DNA of 64,000 bases, taken from assembly GCA_012861695.1 (NCBI GenBank), contig JAAOOA010000630.1, positions 40,001 to 104,000 on the forward strand, given 5' to 3'. Under the pieces are notes generated by a model. That model ran no database searches, was not told the DNA's origin, and saw only the letters and a list, made by a program, of their open reading frames with translations. Below, one piece after another: positions 10,581 to 55,623 of the stretch. Each line of letters begins with the position of its first letter. The stretch's first letter is position 1. The DNA is from Trematomus loennbergii (taxonomy: Eukaryota; Chordata; Actinopteri; Perciformes; Nototheniidae). The translations under genes and the position numbers were made by a program.

Positions 10581-12745
10581 GCGAAGAGGAAGAGGAGGAG
10601 GAGGAGGAAGAGAAAAGAAGCAGATGACAGTGGGAGACAGAGAGAGAAGCTAGTCTGTTCACAAACACACAGTATTCAGGTCTGTTCAGGTCTCTGAGCA
10701 CAGATTATATATTAAAGACTGGAGGTGACTGACTACACACACAAGCATTATCACACACACACACACACACACACAAGCTTATCACACACACACACACACA
10801 CACACACAAGCATTATCACACACACACACAAGCATTATCACACACACACTTTAAGCTAAGAGGTGCATCTGTTGGGTCTCCCTCTGATTGCCTAAAGGGA
10901 CTGAGAGACGTTCAGCACAGAAACGTTGTGGAAACGTTGTTTAAACTCTGCAGGTGGACACTCACCTGTCCTCTGAAGCCCCGCCCCCTCTGCAGAGTCA
11001 CCATGACACTACATGGATTAAACCACCGTAAACAAATTACAAAGTTAATATCCAGAAACCACCTGAGGGACGAATTAGACATCGGTAACGGAGCCTAAAA
11101 GGAACCTAAACAGAAAGTGTTTGTCCCTGAAAGCCAGAAAGTCTGATGTTTGAACCCGTCATGGTTTTTGATGTATTTAAGTTTTTTATTCTTAAAATCT
11201 GGAGCTTCAGATTGTGACTTTTTTACCGTGTTTTTAAGAAGAATAAGAAGTTAAAACATATCAAAATAAAGAAACTGAACATTATGTGTTAGGTTTGATT
11301 CTAAATACTTAGTAAAAACGACCACGTCGGGTTCAAATCATCAGATTTTCTGTTCGCACAGGATTGGTTAAAACGCCCCCTCCACCTCAGCCAATCAGAG
11401 CCCTGCGTTTAAGCACCACCGACACATAAGGAGCGAAGACTTCAGGATTCAAAAGTTGGCGTTACTGTAGTTACGTATGGACGTTCTCTGTTTGTGTAAA
11501 ATAAATCTAGTTTTTATAATCGTTTTATAAACGTCTCGTTAACGGCACCGAGGAGGATTCTGGGTCCTCTCTCCCGTCCAGTCCTGCCATCACTCGCCTC
11601 TCAGTGGAGGTCGTGTTAGAAAGTGAGGAAGAGGAGGAGGAGGAGGTGGAAGAGGAGCTCTGTGTGTTTGTCTCGTTCACACGCACAAAGATTATCATTT
11701 TTTATTTATGAAAGGAGATTCATCCGAACATTTCCGTCATCACTTCTAACCTGTAGACACCGGGTTATTAGCGCGGAGTGAGAGGTGCAGGGACGACGTG
11801 TTTTTGTAGGCCGACCCTGAGGTAAGCATCACAAGGGCTCCATCGACAATAAGACCTGTGGTGAAAACACACATTTAAGATACTCTCCAGGTCAGCAGGA
11901 TAATCTCCACCTTTAAAAAAACACTTCATGATTTGTTTAAAGCGTAAATGCAATCTCCAGAAGTGAAGTGCTGACAGGAACTACGTCACGTCAACAGCTC
12001 AACGCTCAACTATTATTAGCTACCGCCGTTTTATTCCTGCACCACTCACATTTGTACAAATTGGTCCTGAACGCACCACATCTCGGTGGTCTCAGTAACT
12101 CTTGGAGAAGCTTCATGTTGTGGCTTCACCTTCCTCATCTCCTCCTCTTCCTCACATCACCGTGTGAGTTCTCTCTTCAAGTCGATTAGTTGACTTTTCT
12201 TCATCACAGAAAGCAGTTATTTATATATATTTTTTGTCTCGTCCTCATGAGGTATTAAGAACCAGTTTGAGCTCCAGGAGTAACGGTCCAATCAGACGCC
12301 TCCTGGGGCCGGTTTTCAAACAAAAAAGCTGCCACCTGATTGGCCGAAAACATCCCGACCAGAGTTTTATTTCATCGTTGTGGTTTTAATTTAACTTTTT
12401 TTAAACTGAAGGGATTTGTAACACGAGCGTCTCCATCACAAATCTTTATTTTTCTTTTCACCCACGCTACAACTTACTGTGTAACTAAAAGACGTTTGTT
12501 TTTGTTTGTGTAATGCATGATTAATACAATAAAAGTATTTTTTCTAGTCTTCCAGAAAAATGGAAAAAAAAAGATCAGTTTGCGAGTTTTGATGAGTTTT
12601 GTAATTTTTCTTTTTGATTTACAAACTATGAAACAGCAGATTTGAAAGATTGTACCACATAGCAGAATACAACTGTTGAAATGTATATAAAATGTCTATA
12701 ATAACTATTAAATGGTGTACCTGTACAGAGGCTGCTGCTCCGCTC
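10581..12745 (+). other. strn3 3'UTR and downstream region
   Basis: This follows the TAG at 10578-10580. It contains CA-rich stretches with 'acaagcattatcac' repeats at about 10737-10850. AATAAA poly(A) signals lie at 11265-11270, 11500-11505 and 12529-12534. No coding family is visible. The UTR end cannot be fixed from sequence alone. Confidence 0.6.
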
Positions 12746-12835
12746 TTCATTCTGTGTCAGATAAAAGAATTCAGTTCATTGATCGTTTAATGACTTTTCT
12801 GACGTCCTTGGGATCAATTTGAACTGTTTCCAAAT

Positions 12836-12968
12836 GTTTCTCAATGTCGAGGAAGGATGCTCCAGAGCCACTATTCAAGGATGCTACGTCATCGAGTCCC
12901 GCCGCTTCTGAAGGACCTGACTCGGAGGGACTTGTCCTACCAAGGAAGCGTCCTCGACATTGAGAAAC
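12836..12968. repeat. Short inverted repeat, MITE-like hairpin
   Basis: Left arm 12836-12853 (GTTTCTCAATGTCGAGGA) is the exact reverse complement of right arm 12951-12968, about 97 bp apart. It could be a small non-autonomous transposon. No target duplication was identified. Confidence 0.55.
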
Positions 12969-13347
12969 ACCTACTGTGAAGGGTTCTTTCATCCAATCGC
13001 CACAAAAATAACTTGGATGGTTTCATACTACATTCTAGACAAGAAAACAAAAAAGATTGATCACGACTTGAATTATCGCTTTTGTATTCCAATTGAAAGC
13101 ATTGGTGGTCTTCCCGGGTCGACTTGTAACGTTTGATCTTCTAATCTTAAATATTGTCCAAAATATTCAAACTTTTTGCGTCAAAATGTGGATATTTTGA
13201 GTTAATTAGTTCTATTGACCAAAAAGTGTAAAACTTGTATTGATGAGATGAAAGGTCGAACACAGGATTTTGTGATTTAAAAGAAACCCTGAAAAACCAG
13301 ACCAGTTCAACAAGCTGCATAATGCCACAAAACAAAGTTTATTAACA

Positions 13348-14825
13348 TTAAAGGTGGGGTAGGTACTTCCCTTCAGAAACACTTGTTATATTCCATAACA
13401 TCCTGATAGCAATGAATAGAGTGGCGAAGTCCCTCCCACTTACTTCCGGGGTATGGGACCTTATTTCGGAAAAATTATGCATTGAAGTCAATGGGGAGAG
13501 AAAACTTATCTTTCGATCCCGTTTGAATTGTGCCATGAATTACACATATGATGTTTGTCAATCTTAAAAAAATCATTTCCATGTAAAAAAAGTCACAGTT
13601 TGTCTTAAAAACTGTTGAAATATAAGACTTTGAAAAATACGAAACTAGAAAGTACAAATCCCAGAGTCGCGTAAGTGATGTCACAATTGAGACACTACGA
13701 TACACGTATAATACCGTATATATACGATCAGCGCCATAGATATAGATAGAATCTATCTATATGGCGCTGGCTCAGATAAGATAACTTTCACAAGATGCCT
13801 GTGTGCTTAGTACCAGGTTGTTATTATACCAGCAATGGGTCTTGCTCGTTCTTTGCTTCCCGTCTGATGAAAGAGGAGTGTGTGGATCAAGCTAGCTAGT
13901 AGCTAGCACGTTAGTTAGCATTACAGCCTTGTCATTTTTATTAGCCTTAACATGAAGTAACATTAAGTAACCCAAAATGTTAAACAGTAAGAGTAGTAGT
14001 CATATTTCGTGAACCCTTTGAATAGTACTGTCACCGGTGTGATCATTCTATAATACACCATTTAAGCCCGGGGGAGAAATGCTAACGCTAACGCTAGCGA
14101 TCTTCTCTACGTCATGCTATCTGCACAAATGGTTGACATTAAACATTAAAACGACCAGGCAGTTCAGAGAGAATCAAAGGCAGGCAGGCAGGCAGCTTTG
14201 CATGACATTCTTCAGGACGTGTTTCATTGTGGTGATAGTGTGAGGGTAGCCAATCGGTTTGTTGACAGTAGTGACGGCCATCTTGGTGACGTGGTTGTTC
14301 TGTGAGACCAGAGATGTAGTTAATTGAGCGGTTCACACAAACAAATGTGTTACTTCACAGTTTACGACACATTTTATTTTTTTTGACTTGCAAAATTATC
14401 TTTTAAATTGACAAACATCATATGTGTAATTCGTGGCACAATTCAAACGGGATCGAAAGATAATCTTTCTCTCTCCATTGACTTCAATGCATAATTTTTC
14501 CGAAATAAGGTCCCATGGGGCTCAACCGGAAGGGGAGGGACTTCGCCACTCTATACATGAAATACATTCATCTGTGGAAGCCGTAGTACTGTAAAAAGCA
14601 CGACCAATCATCTGAGCCGGCCCGGCTAAAATAACTGGATGGCCTACCTGCCTGTCAGCCTTCCATCTGTGCACAAACTTATCTCGTGCCCTCATTGGTC
14701 ATGTGCGCGTTCGTGTGTGTTGGAGGAGGGGCTCTTGAGGAAGGGGCAGATTTTCTCCGGTTGTGTATTTTCAAATTCTAGCGCACTCGAGCTGGTTTCT
14801 CCATTCTTACCTACCCTACCTTTAA
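13348..14825. mobile_element. TTAA-flanked piggyBac-type non-autonomous element, carrying a nested insertion
   Basis: TTAA occurs at 13348-13351 and 14822-14825. The terminal inverted repeats are AGGTGGGGTAGGT and its near complement ACCTACCCTACCT. Its outer ends match the 175-bp copy at 18235-18409, including 'ttctagcgcactcgagctgg', so the two belong to one family. The extra ~1.1 kb is a separate insertion at 13419-14551. No transposase frame is present. Confidence 0.8.
13419..14551. mobile_element. Nested long-inverted-repeat element with TA flanks
   Basis: Arms of about 145 bp are inverted: 13419-13565 pairs with about 14405-14551, sharing 'gagtggcgaagtccctccc' and 'tcgatcccgtttgaattgtg'. 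TA dinucleotides flank both ends, as expected for a mariner-type or similar insertion. A smaller internal palindrome lies at about 13729-13770 around 'cagcgccata'. Superfamily is not certain. Confidence 0.65.
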
Positions 14826-15251
14826 TGTTGTGCTGCATTTAGGCTATTGACAAAAATATGTGAACACCTGCTCTGACTAATAACTTTGGGTCTGGTTCAT
14901 TATTACTGGTTTGGACCCTTTTCCGATTCACTAAACAAAGGTGATGCTCAAGAAATAGTATTTTATTATCCTAACCTGTGTGTTTGGTGAACCTGAATAG
15001 TCATAAGATTAAGATTTATTAGATAGAAATGAATCAAAAACGTATTCTAATACAAGAAACTAGGATTATTTTAACAAGAGAGTTTGGAAAATGTGGTGAA
15101 CGCAGCTTTTAAGTATATAAGTAATACATTTAGGGAGACTTTAATATTTCAAGAAAGAGAACACAGTTATTAGAATGCATGACCACGTGATGATATTCAA
15201 AAGTAACACAGTTTGATAAACAGTCAGTTTTTATAAATCTCAGTCTCTCTG
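14826..15251. other. Intergenic, ccdc65 downstream
   Basis: AT-rich sequence between the TTAA element and the ccdc65 stop codon. No feature was recognised beyond probable ccdc65 3'UTR. Confidence 0.5.
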
Positions 15252-24243
<8,992 letters not shown>

Positions 24244-24870
24244 GATTACTCTTCTTCCTCCTCTTCTCCTCGGGTTCAGCAGTAAGGGATTATGTGTGAA
24301 ACAGGGGCAGTGAGTGAGTCATTCATTCTTCAAACAATAATACATAAGACTCAGCCTTGAAGTGATGAACACATGAATGTATACACAATTATAATACAAT
24401 AACATGACTTGTGATATTCTGCATAAGGTTTTTTTGTTTTACTTTTGGTAGTTTAAGTAGCCTACATTTTGATCCTAATAATAACAACAACAACAACATA
24501 GAACAGATCACAAATTAAAACAGAGAACAATACATTCACTTCAGGTCAAATGTTAAAATCTGTTTTCACACATGGAGCATAAAAACACAACATTTCAAGG
24601 GACATAAGGAGGTAATATACTTATATTTTGAATGCAGGACATGTAACGGAGTATTTCTCCACTGTTGTTTTGGTACTTACCATTAGCATTAGCTAGCCTA
24701 GCCTTAAAAACAATGCTAATTTAGCCAAGGTGAGCTAAAGTAAAAACAGTCTTTATCGTCTCCTTTTGACGTACATTTAACACCCAAGACAAAACGTTGT
24801 TCAGGCTTTAATAGCGTCACCTTGTGTAGAACACATAGCCTGTATAAAATAGGTTGAATTAAAAACGTAA

Positions 24871-24960
24871 ACTTACTTTAGGGATCAAGTTGTCGGACTT
24901 TATTTACGCTGCAACGGTGGTGTGTCTGTTTGTGATCCGTCTCCATGGCAACAGCTACAG
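24871..24960 (-). promoter_or_regulatory. Candidate ccdc65 promoter and 5' noncoding exon
   Basis: On the minus strand a GTAAGT donor sits at about 24877-24872, downstream of an RFX X-box. It could end a noncoding first exon whose splice to the ATG exon (24243) is not visible. The exon start is unknown. This is inference from the donor and X-box only. Confidence 0.4.
24939..24952 (-). promoter_or_regulatory. RFX X-box
   Basis: On the minus strand the sequence is GTTGCCATGGAGAC, a full match to the X-box consensus bound by RFX factors that drive cilia genes. It lies 700 bp upstream of the ccdc65 ATG, fitting a motile-cilium gene. Confidence 0.75.
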
Positions 24961-25086
24961 AGAGACGAGTGGACATTTTGGTCTAAAACCAACTTTAAGA
25001 TCAAATAAGTTAAATACAAATGTGTATGCTCAGCCCCGAGGGAATGTGTTGTGCCGCATATTTTGCGAATATAAAACAGTTTAAGA

Positions 25087-25095
25087 TGTAAACAA
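25087..25095. promoter_or_regulatory. FOX-type site (FOXJ1 candidate)
   Basis: TGTAAACAA matches the forkhead consensus, about 135 bp upstream of the X-box. FOXJ1 with RFX is the usual motile-cilium pair. A 9-bp match alone is weak. Confidence 0.4.
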
Positions 25096-25174
25096 TAAGG
25101 AGGTAATCCAAAAATATATAGACAACACCATAGTTTTTGATATTTTTGGCATCAATTTGATTGTGTTGATGCTT

Positions 25175-25335
25175 AGGCATACATTACATTACATTGCACT
25201 TAGCTGACGCCTTTATACAAAGCGACTAAGTTCCTTACTCAAGGGCACACTAGTGGTGGTGTTCCAGTCGGGATTTGAACTCGCAACCTTCCGATGTTCA
25301 GCCCATCTCACTATCCAAGATTAGACCACCACTAA
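25175..25335. mobile_element. SINE-like repeat
   Basis: 'cattacattgcacttagctg', 'acaaagcgacta' and 'gatttgaactcgcaacct' are arranged as in the common fish interspersed repeat also seen at 15715. No feature was seen between here and 25755. Confidence 0.6.
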
Positions 25336-25754
25336 CCTACCTATACATTTTAGATATAATAATTTCCAGTGAGTTTTGGAAGTGTAATCTCAGTTTCTTT
25401 ACTACAGTCATTCTATAATAAGTTGTGTACCCAAAATACAGACACTAGTAGTCTAAAGGACACAAATGTACCCTTTGAAATCCCTCCAAAAATCCACAGT
25501 TATTGATCTCACCTAATCATCGTCGCCTAAAATCATGCATTCCTTTATATCTGGCTTAAAATAGCCTAATCATATTTTGTATTTTCCTCAAGCTATATAA
25601 AATGTCTTCATGTTTGTTTCATGTAAAATGTTCTTGATTCCCTGCACAAAAAGTGCTTCAAAATCATTGTTATTAATTAAAAAAGTGGGTCAAATTATTT
25701 TGATGTTTACTTTCCCCATCATGAACAACAGTGGAATACGTTTAATAGAATAGA

Positions 25755-26075
25755 ATAGAATAGGAGGGATGAAACCCCTCTTTAATGGTCACACATGCAG
25801 AGCACACAGCACACACAGTGGAATTTGGCCTCTGCATGTAACCCTTCCTAGTACCAGGAGTCTACTACTAGGAGCAGTGGGCAGCAATTGGAGTGGGGGG
25901 GTGGCGGGGTGTCTGGTGCCTTGCTCAAGGGCACCACGGCAGGGCCCAGGAGGTGAACTGGGACCTCTCCAAGTAGCACTCCATATTTAGGTCTGTTCGG
26001 GGACTTGAACCGGCAACCCTACGGCTCCCAGTCCAAGCCCCTACCTACTGACTGAGCCACTGCCGGACCAAACTG
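25755..26075 (-). mobile_element. tRNA-derived SINE
   Basis: On the minus strand it carries an A-box-like 'tggctcagtcagtagg' and a B-box 'ggttcaagtcccc', separated as in a tRNA. The body 'ccaagtagcactccatattt' matches the copy at 40977-41150. The distal part, 25785-25890, matches 21630-21735. Confidence 0.75.
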
Positions 26076-26224
26076 GCCTTCAAAGGTCTGTAAATAAAAT
26101 ACTTTGTTATTATTTATGGACTGATACTTACTGATAAGATAAACTCAATTAAAGTGTTAACAATCATAATATTAACACATAATATATCATAAAACCCCAA
26201 ACCTCAAAATGATTCACCTGTTAT

Positions 26225-26470
26225 TAACAGACCGTCCACTAGGGGACGCTGACCAAAGTGAACTCAAAGCACCGAAGAAGAAACACCGGAGGCGGAAATG
26301 ACTTCTATTGTTTGAAAGGGGGAAATTTAAAAATCGGACGGATAATCAGAAACAAAACTGGAATAAATCCTCATTAAACTGCACGAAGATGGCCTCAACT
26401 TGACATTCTCACTCAGTATGTGAAGTATGTTTTTATTCATGTAATACTTTGTCGTGAATATGTGATATGG
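26225..26470 (+). promoter_or_regulatory. Candidate g2e3 promoter or first noncoding exon
   Basis: A moderately GC-rich patch in AT-rich surroundings with a CTCF-like site and 'ggaggcggaaatgac' (ETS-like). Since the g2e3 ATG exon has an acceptor just before it (28785-28786), a noncoding exon must lie upstream. This is the best candidate I see, but it is not proven. Confidence 0.3.
26236..26250 (+). promoter_or_regulatory. CTCF-like site
   Basis: CCACTAGGGGACGCT differs by one base from the CTCF core CCACTAGGGGGCGCT. It lies between the divergent ccdc65 and g2e3 genes, a plausible insulator position. Confidence 0.5.
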
Positions 26471-26519
26471 TGACCGATGTTTAACGAAGGTCAGGTTTCT
26501 ATATTCAACTGTTTGTATT

Positions 26520-26668
26520 GTCTACGTGTACATGCATATATGATATCCTTCATAGGTACTGCATATATTATATCCTTCATAGGTACATGCATATATTATA
26601 TCCTTCATAGGTACATGCATATTTATATCCTTCATAGGTACATGCATATATTATATCCTTCATAGTGT
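26520..26668. repeat. ~28-bp minisatellite, five copies
   Basis: The unit contains 'ttatatccttcataggtac'; one copy is a few bases shorter. The sequence from 26669 to 27018 shows nothing recognisable. Confidence 0.9.
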
Positions 26669-27018
26669 GTATTCGTCACACAGTCTACAGATTTGTATAT
26701 TTAACTTTTTAGTTCTGTTTTAGTCAAAGTCAGCTTGTTATTGTCAAAATGTCTCCATGTGTTATACACACAGAAATCTTGAATACCGTTTCTCAGTCCC
26801 ACAGTATATACATAAAACAAGATACAAAAAGGGCCTAGATAAACGGGGTATAAGACTAAGTAATAGTAGTAATAAGTAATAGTTAATAATATATTTAAAA
26901 AACACAATCCACAGAACATGAATGGACATTAATGCAAGTATTCTTTAGTGCAAATGAGAAAATGATGTTTAAAGTACAGTTTCAGTGCAGTAGCAGCGGA
27001 GATGGGTAGAAAAGGGAC

Positions 27019-27121
<103 letters not shown>

Positions 27122-27485
27122 CAATACACAACCTAATGTAAAATGAAAGGTCTTTAAATGAGAAGGCATACAAACAGCAGTTGTCTAATAAACAAAAGGT
27201 CAAATGGGTGCTAGTTTAAACAAACACAAAATATAATGAAAGGAGGACTCTTAAACTAAGAGCTATATTTACGTACTGATAAACACCAAAACAGTTATTC
27301 ATATACAAATATTACATGTGTTACATACACACTTTTAAACATAGTTCAGTCAGAGAACTCACGTGTTTCTTAATATGTTTATTAGAAGCAGCATATAGTT
27401 TGAGTTTGGCGTCTAGGCTCGGGCCTCATCACTCCACAGATTCACAAAGAACATTGAGTGATGATTAGATAACTACCCCCCGAGC

Positions 27486-28226
27486 CTACAGGTGGAAGCT
27501 GGGGGGGAAGCTGGGGTGGAAGCTGGGGGTGGAAGCTGGGGTGGAAGCTGGGGTGGAAGCTGGGGTGGAAGCTGGGGGGAAGCTGGGGTGGAAGCTGGGG
27601 GGTGGAAGCTGGGGTGGAAGCTGGGGTGGAAGCTGGTGGAAGCTGGGGTGGAAGCTGGGGTGGAAGCTGGGTGGAAGCTGGGGTGGAAGCTGGGGGGGAA
27701 GCTGGGGTGGAAGCTGGGGGGTGGAAGCTGGGGTGGAAGCTGGGGTGGAAGCTGGGTGGAAGCTGGGGTGGAAGCTGGGGTGGAAGCTGGGGTGGAGCTG
27801 GGGTGGAGCTGGGGGGGAAGCTGGGGTGGAAGCTGGGGTGGAAGCTGGGTGGAAGCTGGGTGGAAGCTGGGTGGAAGCTGGGGTGGAAGCTGGGGTGGAG
27901 CTGGGGTGGAGCTGGGGGGGAAGCTGGGGTGGAAGCTGGGGGGTGGAAGCTGGGGTGGAAGCTGGGTGGAAGCTGGGGTGGAAGCTGGGGTGGAAGCTGG
28001 GGTGGAGCTGGGGTGGAGCTGGGTGGAAGCTGGGGTGGAAGCTGGGGTGGAAGCTGGGTGGAAGCTGGGGTGGAAGCTGGGGGGTGGAAGCTGGGGTGGA
28101 AGCTGGGGTGGAAGCTGGGGTGGAAGCTGGGTGGAAGCTGGGGTGGAAGCTGGGTGGAGCTGGGGTGGAAGCTGGGGTGGAAGCTGGGGGGGAAGCTGGG
28201 GGGGAAGCTGGGGTGGAAGCTGGGGT
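27486..28226. repeat. 12-bp minisatellite, about 60 copies
   Basis: The unit is 'ggaagctggggt', with length variants of about 9 to 16 bp (extra or missing G, or 'ggagct' instead of 'ggaagct'). It is strongly G-rich on one strand. All three frames are open on both strands, giving proline- or glycine-rich frames that should not be called genes. Confidence 0.97.
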
Positions 28227-28330
28227 GGTGGGGCAGGCGAGCAGCAGCAACATGAAACACAGCAGCAGGAACATGAACGTAGCAGTAGCAAGTGAACACA
28301 GCAGCAGCAGCAGCAGCATGAGCGAGGCAG
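28227..28330. repeat. CAG-rich tract
   Basis: Irregular CAGCAG runs with 'aacatgaa' spacers, directly following the 12-bp array. Confidence 0.7.
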
Positions 28331-28518
28331 AGGCAGGCAGACCTGGCAGCTTCAATAGAGCGGCATGTTTAGGAGAATGTGATTGGTTGGTTGTCAGAGG
28401 GACGAGGTGCGTCACGTGTTAATGTATCATTGGTGCTCAAGTTGACTGCCTGAACTAGCTCGCAGGCTGCGCCCCATTTTCTCTGACTGTCCCACTGTTA
28501 GTGATTGTTTCCCCACAC

Positions 28519-28540
28519 AGACAGAAAGACAGACAGACGT

Positions 28541-28578
<38 letters not shown>

Positions 28579-28612
28579 GTACAGACAGACAGACAGAAAG
28601 ACAGACGTACAA
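28519..28612. repeat. (CAGA)n microsatellite
   Basis: Tetranucleotide repeats interrupted by 'cgta' at three places. A short 'ctgacctctgacc' repeat follows at about 28727-28760, before the g2e3 ATG exon. Confidence 0.95.
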
Positions 28613-28788
28613 CATCGTGTTCAACCTGTTCTGTTCTGTAAACCATATCCAGTCTGAGATTGAGCCTTCTGGGTTTCTTCACTCTTTTCTTTGTGATGAT
28701 AAATCTGTTGGAAAAGCTCAGTATATTTGACATCTGACCTCTGACCTCTGACCTCTGACCTTGGTGCACTGCCTGTGTCTCTGCAGAG

Positions 28789-53322
<24,534 letters not shown>

Positions 53323-54342
53323 AGGAGGAAGCACTCTCCTTTGACCCCCTAATGAAGCTCCTAGGAGGTGTTCATATCCAAAGCAGAGCCTCATATCATG
53401 TGTTATTTCACCTGCAGGTAGCATTACAGCTCACTTTGAAGCTGCTCTTGCCTTCAACGTCTATCTCTGATACGATCCATTGAACACTTGAACCCCTTTT
53501 GTTGCTGAATATCTTCTGTTTTCTAGAGTTGAAGATAATGCTGCTGCTTTTTATTCTTTCTTTGTAGATTTGTAATGATGGTTGTTCCGGATGAGATTCC
53601 CACCGTTTGCTTGTTTGTCTTGTTTTTCTATCGCTTCTTATTTCAGGGGTAAAAGATAACAAATGTGTGAAGTTGGTCAGATTCAGATTCAGATTCAGAT
53701 TCAGATTCAGAGCCATACGATCCTCTCCTCTCTCCTCTCTCCTCTGTCCTCTCCTCTCTCCTCTCCTATCTCCTTTCCTCTCCTCTCCTATCTCCTCTCC
53801 TCTCCTCTCTCCTCTCCTCTCTCCTCTCTCCTGTCCTATCTCCTCTCTCCTCTCCTCTCCCCTCTCTTCTCCTCTCTCCTATCTCCTCTCCTATCCTTTC
53901 CTCTCCTATCCTTTCCTCCCCTCTCCCCTCTCCCCCCCTCTCCCCTCTCCCCTCTCCCCTCTCCCCTCTACTCTCTCCCTCTCCCCTCTCCCTCTCTTCT
54001 CCTATCTCCTCTCCTATCTCCTCTCCTCTCCCCTCTCTTCTCCTCTCTCCTCTCCTATCCTTTCCTCTCCTATCCTTTCCTCCCCTCTCCCCTCTCCCCT
54101 CTCCCCTCTCCCCTCTCCCCTCTCCCCTCTCCCCTCTCTTCTCCTATCTCCTCTCCTATCTCCTCTCCTCTCCCCTCTCTTCTCCTCTCTCCTCTCCTAT
54201 CCTTTCCTCTCCTATCCTATCCTTTCCTCTCCTATCCTTTCCTCCCCTCTCCCCTCTCCCCTCTCCCCTCTCCTCTCTCCTCTCCTCTCTCCTCTCCTAT
54301 CTCCTCTCTCCTATCTCCTCTCCCCTCTCCTCTCTCCTCTCT
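53323..54342. repeat. g2e3 3'UTR with GATTCA and CT arrays
   Basis: After the TAG there is unremarkable UTR to 53678, then six 'agattc' units at 53679-53708, then about 620 bp of CT-rich 'ctctcctatcc' and 'cccctctcccct' repeats at 53719-54342. Confidence 0.9.
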
Positions 54343-55075
54343 GATAATCAGACTGTTTCACATCATTGTTGGATGATGATCACAGTTGGAAACATTGAAA
54401 AAGCCTCCTGATTGACCCAAATGCAAATTAGGATTTTTTTTTAGTTCTGTTTGACAAAAACAAAATGTGTACCATAAAGCTACAGTTTTGAAGTGAACTT
54501 CCCCAAATAGCAGATGGTTATCCCGTGTTTTCACTTCAGATAATCCATGAGAAATACTGTTATATTTTACGATCCATTACTTCAATTTCAAAAACTAAAT
54601 CTGGTCATTTCCGACGGGTTTAATAACAATTCAAAGTCAAATGTAGAACTTCTTCAGTTTGAATTATGACTGATCACTTTATTACATTCGTTATCATTGG
54701 TTCCCTTATGTTTTTACTGGTCGACCTTTTTGGAACTTCTGTTTCTTGACCTTTTGTGTTTTTTGCATGTTTTGCAAGTTCTTTGTTTCTTCGTGTGTGT
54801 CATAAATACAGAAACAAACTCTTGGTGTCCTGATTTCTTTGAATAACTTATCATAACGTTATAAAGTGTTTTTCGTGATTCACCTAAGATTAAAACATTT
54901 CTGCATAAAATGTGGTTAATATAATCAGACATTTGAAATAAGCAACACATTTACAACGCTTAACGTTTCCATTATTCTCTGGTGTTGGCCTGCTGTTTCT
55001 TTCTAAATCAGGATCAGGGGGTTCATTTCACTTTTTTCACTTTTTGCAATATTTTATGAATTGGATTGTTTTTAG
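54343..55075. other. Intergenic, no feature seen
   Basis: AT-rich DNA between the CT array and the palindrome. No gene family, repeat family or RNA gene recognised. Confidence 0.5.
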
Positions 55076-55163
55076 TATTTTCAGGCATGGCGTGAAACTC
55101 AAAGTGGCAAAAATATATATTATATATTTTGCCACTTTGAGTTTCACGCCATGCCTGAAAATA
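55076..55163. repeat. Near-perfect 88-bp palindrome
   Basis: The arm with 'tcaggcatggcgtgaaactc' is mirrored by 'gagtttcacgccatgcctga', with an AT-rich centre. The arms of about 43 bp differ by a single A. It would form a long hairpin. Confidence 0.95.
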
Positions 55164-55390
55164 AAATATAATATATATGGTATATATAATGGTTGATTAT
55201 AATTTTAAAAGTCAAACTTCTTCGTTTCTCCTTTGTGTTATTTGATTGAAGAGGTACTGGAAAATAACCGGGTGAAACAAAAGTACCCACAATCCTTCTG
55301 TGTATTGTTGACTAATGCAAACGGACCACACCGGGTTGAATACTGTTGTCCATGGTGTGGCACACCCTGGACAACATACATTTGTTGAAC

Positions 55391-55623
55391 ACACCTCTTT
55401 TTATTGCATTTTAATACTTTAAATACGTTTTAATATTTTGATGGAAACGTTTGCATATTTCTTCAATAACTTCTAGATCATGTGACCTAATGACTCAAAA
55501 TCAGTGCTGGGTCAAATAACTGGCTGCATAGGACACACCTCTTTTTGTTGCATTTGAATACTTTAAATATGTTATATTAATATTTGTAATGGAAAATGAG
55601 CATATTGCTTCAATACCTTCCAG
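55391..55623. repeat. Diverged direct duplication, ~145-bp spacing
   Basis: 'acacacctctttttattgca' at 55391 recurs as 'acacacctctttttgttgca' at 55536, each followed by similar AT-rich sequence ending 'cttcaata(a/c)cttc(t/c)ag'. From 55624 to 56274 there is no recognised gene. Confidence 0.7.

Noticed and set aside
12771..12992. Minus-strand 73-codon open frame
   Set aside because: It overlaps the inverted repeat at 12836-12968 and matches no family I recognise.
27442..28422. Proline-rich and glycine/tryptophan-rich open frames
   Set aside because: 12-bp repeat read in several frames on both strands; no start context or splice structure.
53607..54376. Leu/Ser/Pro-rich open frames
   Set aside because: CT-rich simple repeat downstream of the g2e3 stop.
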